Shown here: in pieces, positions 61,449 to 64,000 of the stretch
How positions within the stretch are numbered: the stretch's first letter is position 1
How the letters are laid out: every line of letters begins with the position of its first letter
From: Clostridia bacterium
GTDB lineage: Bacteria > Bacillota > Clostridia > Oscillospirales > Acutalibacteraceae
DNA: 64,000 bases
Assembly: GCA_017625435.1 (NCBI GenBank)
Contig: JAGAKX010000015.1
Location: 1 to 64,000, forward strand
Direction of reading: 5' to 3'
Position numbers and translations under genes: made by a program
Notes under the pieces: generated by a model
Told to the model about the DNA's origin: nothing
The model's input: the letters and a program-made list of their open reading frames with translations, nothing else
The model's database searches: none

Positions 61449-63030
61449 GGCTTTATTGAAAAAACAGATGCTTGAGTTTTTCTCGGGATTTATGTTAAAG
61501 GGTAAGGACGGCAAAAGCAGGGGAGCCGGTGCAAAAGCAGGTGCTGTCGTGCTGATGCTTTTTATCGCTCTTACATTTTTCGGAATGTTTTTCTCCTTCA
61601 GCTTTATGATGGTGCCTGTTATAGAAAGTGGAAACGGTGAGCTGTATATTTCTGTTTCCGGAATTCTTTCGGTGCTTATGGGGCTTATGGGAAGTGTATT
61701 TCTTGCATACAATTCTCTTTATGAAGCAAAAGACAACGATATGCTTCTCTCTATGCCTGTTCTTCCGTCAATGATACTTTTTTCGCGAATGGCGGGACTT
61801 TATATTACGACTTTTATCTTTGAAATGCTTGTTCTGATTCCGTCGGCTGTCGTGTATTTTATGACGGCAGGCTTCTCGGCAATCAGCTTTGCTCTGTATT
61901 TTACAGGTATTCTGATTCTTCCGCTGTTTTCTCTTTCGGTAGCATTCGTTCTTGGCTTTTTTATTGCGCTTTTTGCATCAAAAATCAGAAATAAGAGTCT
62001 TATTACCGTTACTTTCTCTGTCGCCTTTTTCTGTGTTTATTATTTTTCAATGATGAAAATAGGTGATATCGTAAATATCCTTATATACCGGTCGGATATT
62101 GTGACGGTGTTTATAAAGAAATGGCTTTATCCCTTTTATCTTCTCGGAAAGGGAATAAACGGAGATGTGACGTCTTTTGCGGTTTTTGCTGTTATTACCT
62201 TTGCAGTTTTCGGTGTAATCTGCCTTATTCTTTCACGCACATTCTTTAAGCTTGCAACCGTAAACAAAGGACAGAAAAAGCTGAAATATAAAGAGAAAAA
62301 GGCAAAGCAGTCCTCTGCGAAGCTTGCTTACTTCAAAAAAGAGCTTTTGTTTTTCAAAAACACCCCTGTTTACATTCTTAACTGCTCATTCGGTTCTCTG
62401 ATGCTTCTTGTTGTATCAATTATTTTTGCCGTAAAAAAAGAAACGCTTTCAGCTTTGATGATACAAAACGGTTTTCCCGTATTCAGTCTGCCGCTTATTA
62501 TGGGAATAGCCCTGTGTCTTGCGGCTTCCGGTAATAATCTGTCATCGGTATCAGTATCCCTTGAGGGAAGAAATATTTACCTTCTGCATTCTTTTCCGGG
62601 GGATACAAGGGATATTTTCTTCGGAAAAATAATGCTTCACACGGCAGTTACGGGAATTCCTTTGGTTATCGGTAATATAATTGTCTGCATCAGTCTGGAA
62701 GCGGAGCTTATAACAGCTTTACTGCTGGTTGTTTTCAGTATACTGTTTACCGCTGTTCTCGCAGAAACGGGACTTATAATCAATCTTCTGTTTCCGAAAA
62801 TGGAATGGACAAATGAAACCGTTCCCGTTAAACAGAGTCTTTCTTCTGTTCTCGGAATGTTTTCGGGCTTTGCCTACGGGTTTGTACTGCTGTTTTCGGG
62901 TATTGTAACGGCAGAGCTTTTGTCAATGCAGGAGTTTTTGTTGATTGCGGTTGTATTATTCTCATTGTTGGCTGTTTTGCTTACTCGCTGGCTTGGTACT
63001 AAAGGTATTAAAAAATTTATGCAGCTGTGA
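61441..63030 (+). CDS. ABC transporter permease, ABC-2-like
   Basis: 529 residues from the ATG at 61441 inside the end of the ATPase gene; the longer frame is not needed. About 12 membrane helices in two groups with a charged cytoplasmic stretch between (KGQKKLKYKEKKAKQS near 280). Membrane partner of the ATPase upstream. The large single-chain layout resembles putative bacteriocin or lipid exporters of Firmicutes; specificity unknown. Confidence 0.85.
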   Translation: MLKALLKKQMLEFFSGFMLKGKDGKSRGAGAKAGAVVLMLFIALTFFGMFFSFSFMMVPVIESGNGELYISVSGILSVLMGLMGSVFLAYNSLYEAKDNDMLLSMPVLPSMILFSRMAGLYITTFIFEMLVLIPSAVVYFMTAGFSAISFALYFTGILILPLFSLSVAFVLGFFIALFASKIRNKSLITVTFSVAFFCVYYFSMMKIGDIVNILIYRSDIVTVFIKKWLYPFYLLGKGINGDVTSFAVFAVITFAVFGVICLILSRTFFKLATVNKGQKKLKYKEKKAKQSSAKLAYFKKELLFFKNTPVYILNCSFGSLMLLVVSIIFAVKKETLSALMIQNGFPVFSLPLIMGIALCLAASGNNLSSVSVSLEGRNIYLLHSFPGDTRDIFFGKIMLHTAVTGIPLVIGNIIVCISLEAELITALLLVVFSILFTAVLAETGLIINLLFPKMEWTNETVPVKQSLSSVLGMFSGFAYGFVLLFSGIVTAELLSMQEFLLIAVVLFSLLAVLLTRWLGTKGIKKFMQL

Positions 63031-63050
63031 ATTATATGTCATTATTTTAA

Positions 63051-63079
63051 TTGACTTATTGTTTTTGTTGTGATATAAT
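63051..63079 (+). promoter_or_regulatory. Promoter of the decarboxylase beta-subunit gene
   Basis: TTGACT (63051-63056), 17-bp spacer, TATAAT (63074-63079), 74 bases before the ATG. Confidence 0.75.
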
Positions 63080-63152
63080 TTATCCGATTTTTGTGTTTCG
63101 GCGGAAAAGTTTAATTTCAGTCGAAAAAAACTATCTGAAAGGAAAAATTGTA

Positions 63153-64000
63153 ATGTTTTCAATTGCTGAGATGTTTGGTCATTTTGCTGAGTTTGATTGG
63201 CGAATGATAGTTATGTGGATAATAGGCGGAACCCTTATTTTTCTTGCTATAAAGAAAGAAATGGAACCTACTCTTCTTCTTCCTATGGGCTTCGGTGCAA
63301 TTATGGTCAACCTTCCTATTTCAGGTGCGGTTAATCAGTTTGTTGACGGCATTCTTGCCTCTGAAGGACCCCTTAGTACCTTGTATGAAATGGGTATTTC
63401 CAATGAATTGTTCCCGCTCATTCTGTTTATCGGTATCGGTGCTATGATTGACTTCGGTCCGATTCTATCCAATCCGAAGCTTATGATTTTCGGTGCAGCG
63501 GCACAGTTCGGTATCTTCTTTACACTTTGCCTTGCATCAAGATTCTTCCCTGCTAATGATGCTGCATCTATAGCAATTATCGGTGCTGCTGACGGTCCTA
63601 CAGCTATTGTTGTTGCTCAGAAGTTACAGTCACAGTATCTGGGTGCCATTATGGTTGCGGCGTATTCATATATGGCTCTTGTTCCCATTATTCAGCCCCC
63701 CATTATCAAGGGTCTTACAACAAAGAAAGAGCGTATGATAAGAATGCCCTACAGACCTAAGTCTGTTTCAAAGACAACAAGAATTCTTTTCCCCATTGTC
63801 ATTACAGCGGTTGCAGGTCTTGTTGCTCCCTCATCGGTTGCACTTATCGGCTTCCTTATGTTCGGTAACCTTATGAGAGAATGCGGTGTTCTTGATTCTC
63901 TTTCAGAAACAGCACAGAAGGTTCTTGCTAACCTTATTACAATTTTCCTCGGTATCACAATTGCATCTCAGATGCAGGCAGAGCAGTTCCTTAAAGCAGA
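63153..64000 (+). CDS. Sodium-pump decarboxylase beta subunit, 3' end outside the window
   Basis: 282 residues are visible and the frame is open at the right edge. It is the membrane subunit (OadB/GcdB/MmdB family) that couples carboxybiotin decarboxylation to Na+ export. Seen: IGIGAMIDFGPILSNPKLMI (the first fully buried motif) and GAADGPTAIVVAQ with the key Asp of the sodium site. Several membrane helices. GAAAGGA ribosome site, strong promoter. Oxaloacetate, methylmalonyl-CoA and glutaconyl-CoA pumps cannot be told apart by this subunit; partner genes must lie beyond the window. Confidence 0.92.
   Translation, partial: MFSIAEMFGHFAEFDWRMIVMWIIGGTLIFLAIKKEMEPTLLLPMGFGAIMVNLPISGAVNQFVDGILASEGPLSTLYEMGISNELFPLILFIGIGAMIDFGPILSNPKLMIFGAAAQFGIFFTLCLASRFFPANDAASIAIIGAADGPTAIVVAQKLQSQYLGAIMVAAYSYMALVPIIQPPIIKGLTTKKERMIRMPYRPKSVSKTTRILFPIVITAVAGLVAPSSVALIGFLMFGNLMRECGVLDSLSETAQKVLANLITIFLGITIASQMQAEQFLKA

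Noticed and set aside
1..64000. CRISPR array, prophage, insertion sequence or replication origin
   Set aside because: No regularly spaced repeats, transposase, integrase, structural phage gene or DnaA-box cluster was seen.

Overview
The window reads as chromosomal DNA of a low-to-medium GC Gram-positive anaerobe of the class Clostridia, most likely an uncultured gut- or rumen-type lineage. Supporting signs are an IreB-family (UPF0297) gene, a zinc-finger ClpE-type Clp ATPase, a split two-subunit transketolase, an EcfA1-EcfA2-EcfT module next to truA, a sodium-pump decarboxylase beta subunit at the right edge, strong sigma-70-type promoters (TTGACA/TATAAT, 17-bp spacers) and GGAGG-type ribosome sites. 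No phage, insertion sequence or CRISPR array was seen. Gene density is high and most genes look intact.

Layout. 1-2.5 kb: the 3' part of a large surface protein with Ig-like repeats, CxxC clusters and a Cys-rich C-terminal motif. 2.5-5.9 kb: an orphan gene, a cytoplasmic beta-helix (GH28-like) protein and a secreted protein. 5.9-10.4 kb (minus strand): a five-gene uronate operon (TIM-barrel isomerase-like, kdgK, uxuA, uxuB, eda) ending in pyruvate and glyceraldehyde-3-phosphate. 10.5-11.1 kb (minus): IreB and a small orphan. 11.3-19.0 kb: HAD phosphatase, GH13 alpha-glucosidase, alpha/beta hydrolase, DUF1624-type acetyltransferase, PRPP synthetase and a GH92 mannosidase; the glycosidases lack signal peptides, which suggests intracellular oligosaccharide breakdown. 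19.1-21.0 kb: an SH3-repeat envelope protein and a second alpha/beta hydrolase.

21.2-43.2 kb is a housekeeping core: mreB-like and recD2; valS, folC and a degenerate PP2C-like membrane protein; an unannotated small protein; ruvC-ruvA-ruvB-glmM-methyltransferase-ecfA1-ecfA2-ecfT-truA; then DUF5711, cvpA, pgsA and clpE. 43.3-45.7 kb holds tRNA-Gly(TCC) and tRNA-Arg(TCT), two small accessory enzymes between them, and a 187-bp structured insert bounded by an exact 32-bp repeat of the tRNA-Arg 3' end.

45.7-59.6 kb is the most unusual part. On the minus strand lie a membrane-anchored orphan and an operon of a class-III aminotransferase, a fused double class II aldolase and a TetR regulator. On the plus strand, after three tiny orphan genes and a second small amphipathic protein, comes a seven-gene run: duplicated SCP2-like protein, a second class-III aminotransferase, transketolase N and C subunits, a second SCP2-like protein, a condensation-type acyltransferase and a zinc-ribbon membrane protein. 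The combination of a PLP enzyme, a ThDP enzyme, lipid-binding-like domains and an acyltransferase suggests, as an inference only, a route to an aminated and acylated lipid or other metabolite. The window ends with a lipoprotein, a two-gene ABC transporter and a partial decarboxylase beta subunit.
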